Assembly (NCBI GenBank): GCA_016195825.1
Contig: JACPYV010000055.1
Location: forward strand, 1-54,618
Direction of reading: 5' to 3'
DNA length: 54,618 nt
Origin: Burkholderiales bacterium
Lineage (GTDB): Bacteria > Pseudomonadota > Gammaproteobacteria > Burkholderiales > Burkholderiaceae_C
Shown: piece by piece, positions 9,973 to 18,415 of the stretch
How the letters are laid out: each line of letters begins with the position of its first letter
How positions within the stretch are numbered: the first letter of the stretch is position 1
Made by a program: the position numbers and the translations under genes
Notes under the pieces: model-generated
Told to the model about the DNA's origin: nothing
The model's input: the letters and a program-made list of their open reading frames with translations, nothing else
The model's database searches: none

Positions 9973-10224
9973 AGTGAAACCCCTCGTCCAAGGCGTACCT
10001 TGGCCGGCCTTGCAGGCCGCACTGCGGCTCCCGCCGCCCCTCTTCGGCTGCCGCGGCGTGCCCACCGGGCGCGCCGCGTCGGGCCTCAGCCCCCGAGGGG
10101 ACGGCGATGGTCGCGGCATCCAGCCGCACGCACGTCGCGCCGCGGGCCGGCTCGGGAGTGGCCCAGTGCTCGGCCGGCAACTGCCATGCGTCGCCGTTGG
10201 TGCCGGGCGCCACGGACGATTCCA
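9973..10224. other. Intergenic region with hairpins and a GC-rich, possibly dispersed repeat
   Basis: This 252-bp spacer lies between the RraA-like gene and the ROK regulator. Its first half (to ~10110) is extremely GC-rich, with short palindromes (CCAAGG/CCTTGG at 9988-10003, CCCC/GGGG at 10091-10100). It resembles the intergenic GC-rich elements scattered in Burkholderiales genomes. The second half (~10105-10224) reads on the minus strand as a short protein-like segment with coding-type codon use, possibly a gene remnant. A promoter for the ROK gene may lie here but none is recognisable. Confidence 0.45.
9988..10003 (+). terminator. Hairpin downstream of the RraA-like gene (weak terminator candidate)
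   Basis: CCAAGG and CCTTGG form a perfect 6-bp stem with a CGTA loop, 16 nt after the stop codon. No T-run follows, so it may be an attenuator, an mRNA-stabilising hairpin or part of the repeat rather than a true intrinsic terminator. Confidence 0.3.
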
Positions 10225-11364
10225 ATGCTGATGAAAGCCGAAAGCACCAGCGGCCAGGCGCAGCTCAAGCGCGCCAATCGCATGACGCTGATCCGCCAAC
10301 TGCGCGTGCAGCCCGGCCAGTCGCGCGTCGACCTGGCCCATGCCATCGGTCTCACCAAGTCCACCGTCAGCGCCCTGGCGCGTGAACTCATCGACGAGGG
10401 CTGGCTGGTCGAGCGCGAAGTGCTCGTCACCGGCGACATCGGCCGCCGCCCCACGCCGCTGTTCATCGACCCCACCCGGCTGTTGCTGCTGGGCGCCCAG
10501 GTGGGTATCGGCCACGTGCGCGTGGTGCTGACCTCGCTGACGGGCGAGATCCTGTCGGCCCGCAGCGCCACCTACGACACCGAGCTGGAAGTCGAGGCCT
10601 GCATCCTGGCTGTGACTCGCACGCTGCTGGCCGTGGCCGCCCGGTGCGGCGAGGCGCAACGCATCATCGGCATCGGCCTGGGCCTGCCGGGCGGCGTCGA
10701 CCAGGCCAGCGACCAGCTCGTCTTCGCGCCCCACCTCCACTGGCACCATGTGCCTTTCGGCGCCCTGCTGCGGGCGGCGCTGCGCGGCACGGCGCTGTCC
10801 GGCGCGCCCGTCTTCATGCAGAACGACGCCGATGTCGCGGCGCTGGGCGAGAGCGAGTTCAACCCTTCGCCCATGGCCGACCCGCTGCTGCTGGTCCTCG
10901 TCGGCGAGGGCGTCGGCGCGGGCCTCGTCGTGGGCGGCCGCTTGCTGACCGGCGCGCGCGGCCTGGCCGGTGAGGTGGGTCACATGGTGCTGCAGATCGA
11001 CGGCCCGCTCTGCTCCTGCGGCCGCCGGGGCTGCGCGGAGGCCCTGATCGGCAGCCGCGCCCTCCTGCAGCCGGACGGTCAGGCGCCAGCCCCGGCCGCG
11101 GTGGCCAAAGCCGGCGAATACCTGGGTGTCCTGCTGCAGAACCTGGCCGTCGCCTACGACCCGGCCTGCATCGTGCTGGGCGGCCCGGCGGTGGCGCTGG
11201 GCGACGCACTGCTGGGGCCGGTGCGCGCGACGCTGCAGCAGTACGCCCAGGCGGCTCGCCTGCCTGAACCGATGCTGCGCGTGTCCCGCTTCGGCGCCGA
11301 TGCCATCGCCGTCGGCGCCGCCGCGCTGGCCGGCTACCGGCTCACGCAGCCCGCCCTGCCTTAA
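10225..11364 (+). CDS. ROK-family transcriptional regulator (XylR/NagC type)
   Basis: A 379-residue protein from ATG 10225 (ATG 10231 is equally possible). An N-terminal winged helix-turn-helix (residues ~22-65, with SRVDLAHAIGLTKSTVSALARE inside it) precedes a sugar-kinase-like ROK domain with IGIGLGLPGGVD, QNDADVAALGE, and the zinc-binding CSCGRRGCAE near residue 263. ROK regulators of this form repress sugar-utilisation genes and respond to a sugar or sugar phosphate. As last gene of the sugar-acid block it is the natural candidate to control this operon and the divergent hydrolases, possibly through the dyads at 5890-5998. A longer frame start at 10000 encodes only Arg/Pro-rich sequence and is rejected. 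Its TAA stop overlaps the stop of the convergent LEPR-XLL gene. Confidence 0.85.
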   Translation: MLMKAESTSGQAQLKRANRMTLIRQLRVQPGQSRVDLAHAIGLTKSTVSALARELIDEGWLVEREVLVTGDIGRRPTPLFIDPTRLLLLGAQVGIGHVRVVLTSLTGEILSARSATYDTELEVEACILAVTRTLLAVAARCGEAQRIIGIGLGLPGGVDQASDQLVFAPHLHWHHVPFGALLRAALRGTALSGAPVFMQNDADVAALGESEFNPSPMADPLLLVLVGEGVGAGLVVGGRLLTGARGLAGEVGHMVLQIDGPLCSCGRRGCAEALIGSRALLQPDGQAPAPAAVAKAGEYLGVLLQNLAVAYDPACIVLGGPAVALGDALLGPVRATLQQYAQAARLPEPMLRVSRFGADAIAVGAAALAGYRLTQPALP

Positions 11365-14300
11365 AGCATCAGCTCTTCAGACCAGACGCGAAAGCGCGCG
11401 CTGTCCAGCGCCGGCTCGGCCGCTGCCGGCGGCGTTGCCATGCGGAGATCGAGCAAGTCTGCGAGCCGGCTGGGCAGCAATGGCGCCGGGTCGGCACTGA
11501 AGACCGGCGCGGTGTCCACCCCGCCACCCCAAGGCGCCGACAGCAGCCTCGACATCGTCGGCGCGGCCATCGCCGCCAGCGTGGCGTCGCGCGACTCTGC
11601 CAGCGGCCTGAGTGTGTTCAACCAGGCCCAGGCATCGACTGCCGCGGCCGATGGCCGGTCGGGCGCTGCGGCCACGCTGGCCTGGCGGGCCGGCGCGCCG
11701 AGCGCGACGAGCTGCTGGTAGAGCTGGCCGCCGTCGAGCAGGTTGAAGGCCGTGTGGCCGTTGGTGCCGCTGTCGCGCAGCATGACACCGCTGGGCGCGT
11801 CGACGTCCAGCTTGTTGGCCTGCACGTCGAGTGCCGAGGGCGTCTCCGACACGCCGCCACTCAGCGCCGGTCCGCGACCGCGCAGCGTCAGCAGATCGGC
11901 GTAGACGTCGACCGCCGCGTCGCCATTGGACTCGCTGATGGTGCCGGACGTCGACGCCAGCACCACGGCCGCCGTCGCGCCGCCGGGCGCCGCGCCCACG
12001 CGGGTGTCGATGCGGCCCACGCGCAGGTCGCCACCGACCTGCAGCAACACGTCGCCGGCCTGCGTGGCGAACACGCCGTCCGCCGCCATGCGCAAAGCCC
12101 CGCCCGCGCTGGCGTGCACGTCGGCCCCCGCGCCCGCCAGCGTCAGCGCGCCGGTCAACGACAAGTCCTGCGCTGCCGCCAGGTCCAGTAGCGTCACCGC
12201 CGCGTTAGGGCCCGTGCTGCCGCCCTGCAGGCCAAGGCTGCTGCCGGCCAGGCTCAGGTGCGGCGTGACCAGGCCGTTCAGCGCTGTGACGTCGACAGCC
12301 GTGGCGCCCTGGTCGCTGCGGCCGATCTGCACGGTGCCGAAGCCCCGCATCGCCGCCAACTGGCCAGCCGTCAGCGCCAGGCCCGAGCCGGTCGCCGAGC
12401 CCACGGTCACGCCGCTGGCCGTGCCGGCACCCGCCAGCTCCAGCCGGGCCGCCGCGCTGCCGCTGACCAGGCCGGACAGCGTCAGCGCATCCACATGGAT
12501 GACCGCGTTGCCGCTGGCGATGACCACGCTGCCGATGACCAGCTCGGTCGCGCCGACGATGTTGAGGCTGCCGCTGCTCAGGTCCAGCACGCCCTTGAAC
12601 TCCACCCGGCCGGCTGCCTGCAGCGTCAGGTCGCCGGCCAGCTTCACATCCGCGTCGAACCGCACGTTGCGCGCGTCGTTGATGGCCAGGCCGCCCAGCC
12701 GCTCGGTGGCGCCGATGCTGCCGCCGAAGACGACGTCCGCGCCGTCGCTGGTGACGACGAGCTGGTCAGCCGAGCCGCCGGCCGTGCCGTCAATGGGGCC
12801 GGCAATGGTGACCGCGCCGTCGCCACGCCCACCGCCCTGGCCAGCCGTGATGGTGACCGCGCCGTCGAACTTCAGGCCGCTGTCGATGCTGACCGGACCT
12901 TGCTGCGTGATGGCGCCGGCCGGCGCGTTGACGACGGAGGCCGCGCCGCCGGCCTTCAACGACACGGTGCCCGAGCCGTCGGCCGTGATGCTGCGGCCGT
13001 CCGCGGGCGCGGTGCCGTCGGCGAAGTTAATGCTGCCGTTGGTGGTCGCCAGCGCGATGCTGCCATTGCCGCCGGTCGTGACGAGGTCGGACTGCGTCGC
13101 GTCGTCGATGGACGTGCCTGTCGTGGCCAGGTTGCTGACGCGCCGGACGGACACGGCGACGTCGGTGATGGTGATGGCGTCGACCTCCTGCAACCAGATG
13201 CCGCCGCCGGCCGCTCGGGCGCTGACGCGCTGCACGGCGGTGTCCAGGCGGTCAGCACTGCTGCCCACGCCGACAGCCGCGGCCAGGCGCAGCGAGGCCG
13301 CGCTAACTTCGATGCCACTGTGGCCCGGGGTGGCAAGGATGCTGCCACCGGTCGAGATCAGCGAGACGTTGCCCAGGCCGGCGGCGATGCTGCCAATGCT
13401 GACGTCGCCCCCCGCCTGAACGCGGATGGCCGAATCCACCGTCGACAGCATGACCGCTGCACCCATGGTGACCGGCCCGCCGGCCTGCACATCCAGCGTG
13501 CGGCCCGTGCGGGTGATGCCCACGTCGGCGCCGAGCGTGATGCTGAGCCCGGCCAGCAAGCTGATGGCGCCGGACGAGCTGCGCAGCGTGCCCTGCACGC
13601 CGAGGTCTGCCCCCACGTCCAGCAGCACGTTGCCGCCCGACTGCAGCGCGACGCCGTCAGCATTGCCGCCGTCGCCAAGAACCAGGCTGCCACCCGTGAC
13701 CAGCACGACATTGCCGCCGGAGACCAGGTCCGACAGCGCCGCATCGGCCAGCGTTGTCGTGCCGCCGTCCGCGCCCACCCGCATGGCCGACACGGCCACC
13801 GCGTCCACGCGCAGCGCGTCCGCCTCGCGGGCAAAGAAGCCACCCGCGCCGGTGCCCGCCACGCTGGCTGCCAGCGTGGCGACCTGCAGTTGCAGCGGCA
13901 GCGCGCCGGTACCGAAGCCCTGCGTGGTGCCAGTGCCCGTTGTCACGACGCGCAGCGCGCGCGCCGTCACATCGGTCTCGGCGCCGCCGGCGTCGGTGAT
14001 GTTGCGCGCCAGCAGGCTGACATCGCCGCCGGTCTGCAGCGCACCCAGGCTGACGTTGACGACTGCCGACAGCCGCAGCGCACCGCTGCCGCTGGCGATG
14101 ACGCTGCCGTCCGCCATCGTGATGGAAGCGCCCGCCTCGGCGTCCAGGCCGGCACTGCCGGCCAGCGTCACGTCGCCGCTGGCGGTGAAGCTGAGGTCGC
14201 CGCCGGCACGCAGGCTGACCGGGCCGCCGGCCGCGATGGCGGCCTTGACGGCCAGGCTGCCCGTGACCGCGCGCAGCAGCAGGCTGCCACCGGCGTTGAC

Positions 14301-17300
14301 GGCTGTCTCCAAGCTGGCCACGCCGCCGTTGAGCGTCAGGTCGCCGCTGTTGACGGTCAACAGCAGCGCGCCGCCGGTCAGCAAATCCTCCTGCGCGCCA
14401 AGGTCCAGGGCTTGCGCGCTGCCGTCGGCAGCGATGCGCTGCAGGCTGGTGGTCACGCGGTCGACCGTCAACGCCTGGGTCTGCACCAGGGACAGCGAGC
14501 CAGCGTTGGCGCTCAGCATCGAGACGGCCGTCTCCAGCGCGTTGGCCCCCGTGCCAGCGGCGCCGCCCGCCGTCAGGCGCAGCGCGCCGGCCGTGATGTC
14601 GGTCTCCACGTCGCCCGCCGCATCGCCGTCGATGATGGCGCCGCCGGCGATCAGCGCGGCCCCGGCCGTGCCAGCGTTCAGCGTCTCCAGCGTGATGTCG
14701 CGGCCAGCCTGCAGCGCGATGACGCCATTGGCCGTCTGCACGCTGCTGCCCTGAGCCTGGGTGATGTCGCGCACGGCGGCCAGGTCCAGGCTGCGCGCAC
14801 TGCCAGCGCTGCTGACGTTGGCCCCCAGCAGCAGGTCGCGACCGGCGGACAGCGACAGCGCGGCCGAGGTGCTGGCCAGCGCGGCGGCCACGTTGAGGTC
14901 GCTGCCACTGGCGAGCAGCACCGTGCCGGCTGCGGTGCCGGCGGCGTTCAGGGCCAGGTTGGCGCTGCTGCGCAGCACCAGGGCGGCGCTGCTGCGCAGG
15001 CCGGCCAGCGGTGCGTCGACGACGCCGACCGACGTGGTCGTGCCGTCGGCCAGCACGCGGGTGCCGCCGAAGCTGGCCAGTCCATCGACCGCGAGGTCAC
15101 CGGTCTGTGCAATGAAGATGCCGCCGCCGGCCGCGTCCACGGCCAGGCGCTGCACGGTGGTCTCCAGCGCGTCGCTGCCGGTGCCGACGCCGTCGCTCGC
15201 GGCCGCGCCGGTGGTGCGCAGCATCAGGCTGGCGGCGGTCAGGTCCGCGCCGGCCGGGTCGTTCGCCAGGTCCTTGACCTGGCTGGCCGTGATGCTCATC
15301 GCGCCGGTGCCAGCGTCCAGCTGCGCCAGCGCCAGCGCGCCGGTGGCGGCCAGCCGAAGCGTGCCGCCGCCGCTGGTGACGCTGCTGCCCTGGGCCATGG
15401 TCCAGGCACCCGTGGCCTGCAGGTCCACACTGCCGCCAGCGCTGGTGATCAGGCCGGCGGCGCCCTGCTGCACGGCACCACTGGCGACCAGGCTGAGGGC
15501 TCCACCGCTGCTGGCCACGCCCGCGTTCAGCGTGACCGCACCGCTGGCCTCCAGGCGCAGATTCCCGCCCTGGCTGCGCACGTCGGCATCCACGCTCAGC
15601 GCGCCGCCCAGCACGCGCAGCACCAGCGGTGCATTGCCGGTGTTCAGGCCTTGCACCTCGGTCACGCTCACCGTGCCGATGACGCCGTCAGCGAACACCC
15701 GCTGCACCGTGCCGAAGCTGGTGCCGAGGGCGCCGTTGATGCCCAGCGCATCGCTCTCGTCGATGAACAGCCCGCCACCTCCGCTGGCGCCGAGATAGGT
15801 CGTGGTGGTCTCGATGGCGTTGCCGGCCTGGCCGATGCCGGCCGTGGCGATCAGCACCAGCTTGCCGGCCTTCAGGTTGACCGTGCTGTCGCCGGCCGCA
15901 TCCGCATCTCGCAGGCTGCCGCCGGCGTTGATGGTCAGCGCCTTGCTGCTGCCCACGTCGATACTGGCCACGCGCACGTCGCGTCCGGCCTGCAATGCCG
16001 ACGCACCCTGGGCCGTGACCGACACGCCGGCCGTCATCAGGATGTCGCGGCCGGCCAGCAGGTCGATGCCCGCACTGCTGCTGATGCCGGCCTGCAAGTA
16101 GAGGTCGCGGATGACTTCCAGCGTCAACGTGCCGCCACTGACCAGCGCCGCCTGCAGGCTCAGGTCGTTGAAGGCGGCCAGGCGCGTGCTCTGCGCACTG
16201 ACGGCTGCCTGCACGTTCAGGTTGCCGCCCGCGCTCAGCACCAGGCCGGCCGCGCTCGTCACGCCGGCCAGGGCCGCATCGGCCGCCAGAGCCGCCGTGC
16301 TGCCGTCGGCCTGCACCCGGTTGCCGGCGCTCGCCGCGATGCCATCCACGGCGATGTCGTCCAGCTCGGCGAGATAGGCGCCGCCGGCGCCCGCCGATTG
16401 CACGGCCAGGCGCTGCACCATCAGCGTCAACGCGTCGGCGCTACTGCCCAGGCCGTCAGCCACGCCGGTGCCGGTAGCGATGAGGCGGGCGTCGCCCGCG
16501 ATCAGGTCGGGCGAGCTGCTGCCGCCGGCCGCGACGATGCGCGTGCCCTGCAGCCAGGCCTCTCCGCTGCCAGCACTGAGCAGGCCCAGCGTCAGCACGC
16601 CGCCGCTCTGTACGCGCAGCCGGCCGCCGCCGCTGAGCAGCGTCGTGGCCGTGGCCATGCTGATCGCGCCACCCGCCTGTTCGTCGATAGCGCCGCCGGC
16701 CGTGTTCAGCACCCCCGCAGCCGCGTGGGTGATCGCGCCGCCCGCCAGCAGGCTGAGCTGGCCACCGGTGCTGGACACACCGGCGTTGATGGCCAGCGTG
16801 GTGCCAGCACTCAGGCGCAGGTTGCCGCTGGCGCTGGCCACCGCGTCCAGCGTGACGGCGCCGCCAGCGTTCAGCACCAGGCCGCCCGCCGTCGCGGCCA
16901 GGCCGGCCAGCGCTGAGGCAGGCACCATCGGCGTTGTGCTGCCCGCGCTGGAGACACGATTGACGGCGACCTCGGCCACGCTACCGACCGAGATACCGTC
17001 GAATTCGTTGAAGGCCACATCGCCCGCGCCGCTGGCAGCCAGGTTGGCCACCTTGACCTGCAAGGGCGCGGCACCCGTGCCGATGGCGCCGCCGGCCTGC
17101 ACGCGCAGACTGCCGGCCACGAGGCTGGCCGCCTGCGAGGCCGAGGACACAGTGCCACCGGCGATGACGGTGGCCGTGCTGGTACCGGCATCGATGCCGC
17201 CCAGCGTGATCGCGCCGCCCGCCTGCAGGCGCTGCGCCGCATTGGCCGTCGCCAGCAAGCTGGTGCCGGCGATGCCGACGCTGGTGCCGGCGCGCAAGTC

Positions 17301-18245
17301 CAGCGTCTGGCTGGCGCCGCGGCTGCGCACCTCGGTGCCGGTCACGCTCAGCGCGCCACCGGCCAGCAGGCTGATGCTGCCGGCCTGCGCCACCACATCA
17401 CTCTGGACAAGCAGGCTGCCACCGATGGCTTCGAGCAGGATGTGGCCGCTGCCGTTGGCGTGCACCGGGCCGAGGTCGGTCAGGTCGCCCGTCGTGTTGC
17501 GCACGACGATGGCGCCGCTGCCGGCCGTCGTCAGTCCGCCTGCGGCGAGGGTCAGCGCCGTGTCCTCGGCGATGAAGATGCCGCCCGTCGTGCCCCCCAC
17601 TGTCGCCGTCAGGCTGCCGACCGCCGTGTGCAGCGGCGCGCTGCCGTTGCCCACGCCGTTGGCTGCCGTCAGCGTGGCCAGGGCCGCTTCGCCCACCAGG
17701 TTGGCCGCATCGCCCGCCAGCGCGTCGACGATGGCGCCTCCAGTGGACGTCAGGGTGATGCTGCTGGCCGCCCGCACGATGCCGATCTTCAGGTCACCCG
17801 CGGCTTGCAGCGCAATGGCTCCGCTGGGGCCGGCGTCCAGCGTGATGCCGGACAGGTCCAGCGCCGCGCCGCTGGCAAGCGTCAGGCTGCCACCCACGGT
17901 CGTCACGGCGGCGCCCAGCGCCAGGGCACCGGTGCCGGAGCTGATGCTGACGGCCGAGGCGCCGGTGGCGTTGATGGGCGCCGCCGGGCTGGCCGTGAAG
18001 GCGTCGGCCGCGCTCAGCACGACCGCGCCGCCCTGCACGGCGATGGGCGCTAACAGGCTGATGTCGGAGCCGGTGCCCAGCGCGCTGAGGCTGAGCGCGC
18101 CGCCGCCGGCGATGCTGATGCCGGCGCCCGCCTCCAGCGTGATGTTGCCGGGCCGGGGGCTCTGGTCGGTGGTGCTGACGCCGGCATGGCTGGTCAGCGA
18201 GATGTCGTTGCTGCCGCTGCCGGCCGTCTGCGCCAGATGGAGCAC
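11361..18245 (-). CDS. Repetitive beta-helix surface protein, C-terminal fragment of a LEPR-XLL gene
   Basis: At least 2,294 residues of Gly/Ala/Ser/Thr/Leu-rich sequence with endless short strands of the AGGDLxLxA type, as in haemagglutinin-like beta-helices. GTG 18245 is only the first usable start: the frame is open back to ~18415 and joins the LEPR-XLL fragment upstream after a frame change. Seven degenerate copies of a ~205-220-residue super-repeat are marked by an (E/Q)xxxLxVDxVxxxxxRVxADGxT-like core. The last ~550 residues parallel the end of the upstream giant protein (MLRDSGTNGHTAFNLLD, LRPLAESR, final FRVWSEELML). I noticed no cysteine. It is probably surface or secreted; function unknown. 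If translation cannot pass the break, this is a pseudogene remnant. Confidence 0.72.
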   Translation of the reverse strand: MLHLAQTAGSGSNDISLTSHAGVSTTDQSPRPGNITLEAGAGISIAGGGALSLSALGTGSDISLLAPIAVQGGAVVLSAADAFTASPAAPINATGASAVSISSGTGALALGAAVTTVGGSLTLASGAALDLSGITLDAGPSGAIALQAAGDLKIGIVRAASSITLTSTGGAIVDALAGDAANLVGEAALATLTAANGVGNGSAPLHTAVGSLTATVGGTTGGIFIAEDTALTLAAGGLTTAGSGAIVVRNTTGDLTDLGPVHANGSGHILLEAIGGSLLVQSDVVAQAGSISLLAGGALSVTGTEVRSRGASQTLDLRAGTSVGIAGTSLLATANAAQRLQAGGAITLGGIDAGTSTATVIAGGTVSSASQAASLVAGSLRVQAGGAIGTGAAPLQVKVANLAASGAGDVAFNEFDGISVGSVAEVAVNRVSSAGSTTPMVPASALAGLAATAGGLVLNAGGAVTLDAVASASGNLRLSAGTTLAINAGVSSTGGQLSLLAGGAITHAAAGVLNTAGGAIDEQAGGAISMATATTLLSGGGRLRVQSGGVLTLGLLSAGSGEAWLQGTRIVAAGGSSSPDLIAGDARLIATGTGVADGLGSSADALTLMVQRLAVQSAGAGGAYLAELDDIAVDGIAASAGNRVQADGSTAALAADAALAGVTSAAGLVLSAGGNLNVQAAVSAQSTRLAAFNDLSLQAALVSGGTLTLEVIRDLYLQAGISSSAGIDLLAGRDILMTAGVSVTAQGASALQAGRDVRVASIDVGSSKALTINAGGSLRDADAAGDSTVNLKAGKLVLIATAGIGQAGNAIETTTTYLGASGGGGLFIDESDALGINGALGTSFGTVQRVFADGVIGTVSVTEVQGLNTGNAPLVLRVLGGALSVDADVRSQGGNLRLEASGAVTLNAGVASSGGALSLVASGAVQQGAAGLITSAGGSVDLQATGAWTMAQGSSVTSGGGTLRLAATGALALAQLDAGTGAMSITASQVKDLANDPAGADLTAASLMLRTTGAAASDGVGTGSDALETTVQRLAVDAAGGGIFIAQTGDLAVDGLASFGGTRVLADGTTTSVGVVDAPLAGLRSSAALVLRSSANLALNAAGTAAGTVLLASGSDLNVAAALASTSAALSLSAGRDLLLGANVSSAGSARSLDLAAVRDITQAQGSSVQTANGVIALQAGRDITLETLNAGTAGAALIAGGAIIDGDAAGDVETDITAGALRLTAGGAAGTGANALETAVSMLSANAGSLSLVQTQALTVDRVTTSLQRIAADGSAQALDLGAQEDLLTGGALLLTVNSGDLTLNGGVASLETAVNAGGSLLLRAVTGSLAVKAAIAAGGPVSLRAGGDLSFTASGDVTLAGSAGLDAEAGASITMADGSVIASGSGALRLSAVVNVSLGALQTGGDVSLLARNITDAGGAETDVTARALRVVTTGTGTTQGFGTGALPLQLQVATLAASVAGTGAGGFFAREADALRVDAVAVSAMRVGADGGTTTLADAALSDLVSGGNVVLVTGGSLVLGDGGNADGVALQSGGNVLLDVGADLGVQGTLRSSSGAISLLAGLSITLGADVGITRTGRTLDVQAGGPVTMGAAVMLSTVDSAIRVQAGGDVSIGSIAAGLGNVSLISTGGSILATPGHSGIEVSAASLRLAAAVGVGSSADRLDTAVQRVSARAAGGGIWLQEVDAITITDVAVSVRRVSNLATTGTSIDDATQSDLVTTGGNGSIALATTNGSINFADGTAPADGRSITADGSGTVSLKAGGAASVVNAPAGAITQQGPVSIDSGLKFDGAVTITAGQGGGRGDGAVTIAGPIDGTAGGSADQLVVTSDGADVVFGGSIGATERLGGLAINDARNVRFDADVKLAGDLTLQAAGRVEFKGVLDLSSGSLNIVGATELVIGSVVIASGNAVIHVDALTLSGLVSGSAAARLELAGAGTASGVTVGSATGSGLALTAGQLAAMRGFGTVQIGRSDQGATAVDVTALNGLVTPHLSLAGSSLGLQGGSTGPNAAVTLLDLAAAQDLSLTGALTLAGAGADVHASAGGALRMAADGVFATQAGDVLLQVGGDLRVGRIDTRVGAAPGGATAAVVLASTSGTISESNGDAAVDVYADLLTLRGRGPALSGGVSETPSALDVQANKLDVDAPSGVMLRDSGTNGHTAFNLLDGGQLYQQLVALGAPARQASVAAAPDRPSAAAVDAWAWLNTLRPLAESRDATLAAMAAPTMSRLLSAPWGGGVDTAPVFSADPAPLLPSRLADLLDLRMATPPAAAEPALDSARFRVWSEELML
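12890..17010 (-). repeat. Seven degenerate ~620-650-bp super-repeats
   Basis: Marker sequences recur near 16.95, 16.34, 15.72, 15.08, 14.45, 13.80 and 13.16 kb. Each has an acidic core such as ELDDIAVDGI, QTGDLAVDGL or EADALRVDAV, followed by xRVxADGxT, a DxxLAxLxS/T turn, then GGxLxLxA strands, and a later ALET- or xLDTAVQR-like helix. DNA identity is low but spacing is regular, so the array is old. Confidence 0.65.
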
Positions 18246-18415
18246 GCTGACGGTTCCGTCGATCGCGACGTCGGAGAACCGGCTGGTGGAGCGCGCCGCG
18301 TTCTCGTTCAGCGTGATGGCACCCAGGCCGCTGTTGACGACGTCGAGCTGATGGATTTCGAGGCTGCCCAGACTGACGCCGGTGGCCGCCGAGGCGGTCA
18401 GGTCCAGCGCGCGAA
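18246..18415 (-). other. Frame break with internal deletion in the LEPR-XLL gene
   Basis: The N-terminal frame ends at 18398 shortly after ITVTDYSDRN. The continuing frame reads AEPLRALDLTASAATGVSLG and then SLEIHQLDV. In the giant paralogue the matching pieces (ITVADFS and GEALRAVNLSVYAGAGVTLG, 25.3-25.6 kb) are separated by about 50 residues that are missing here. So the break is best explained by a deletion whose length is not a multiple of three, located near 18412-18432, rather than by two genes. An assembly collapse is the alternative. Confidence 0.65.

Noticed and set aside
10000..10224. N-terminal extension of the ROK regulator
   Set aside because: The translated extension is Arg/Pro-rich and comes from the intergenic repeat; the family N-terminus begins at the ATG cluster at 10225/10231.
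9256..10983. Minus-strand open frame of 575 codons across the RraA-ROK region
   Set aside because: Covers two well-supported plus-strand genes, and its translation is low-complexity with no domain.
12258..16916. Plus-strand open frame of 1,552 codons
   Set aside because: Antisense to the LEPR-XLL fragment; Arg/Ala/Gln/His-rich nonsense-like protein.
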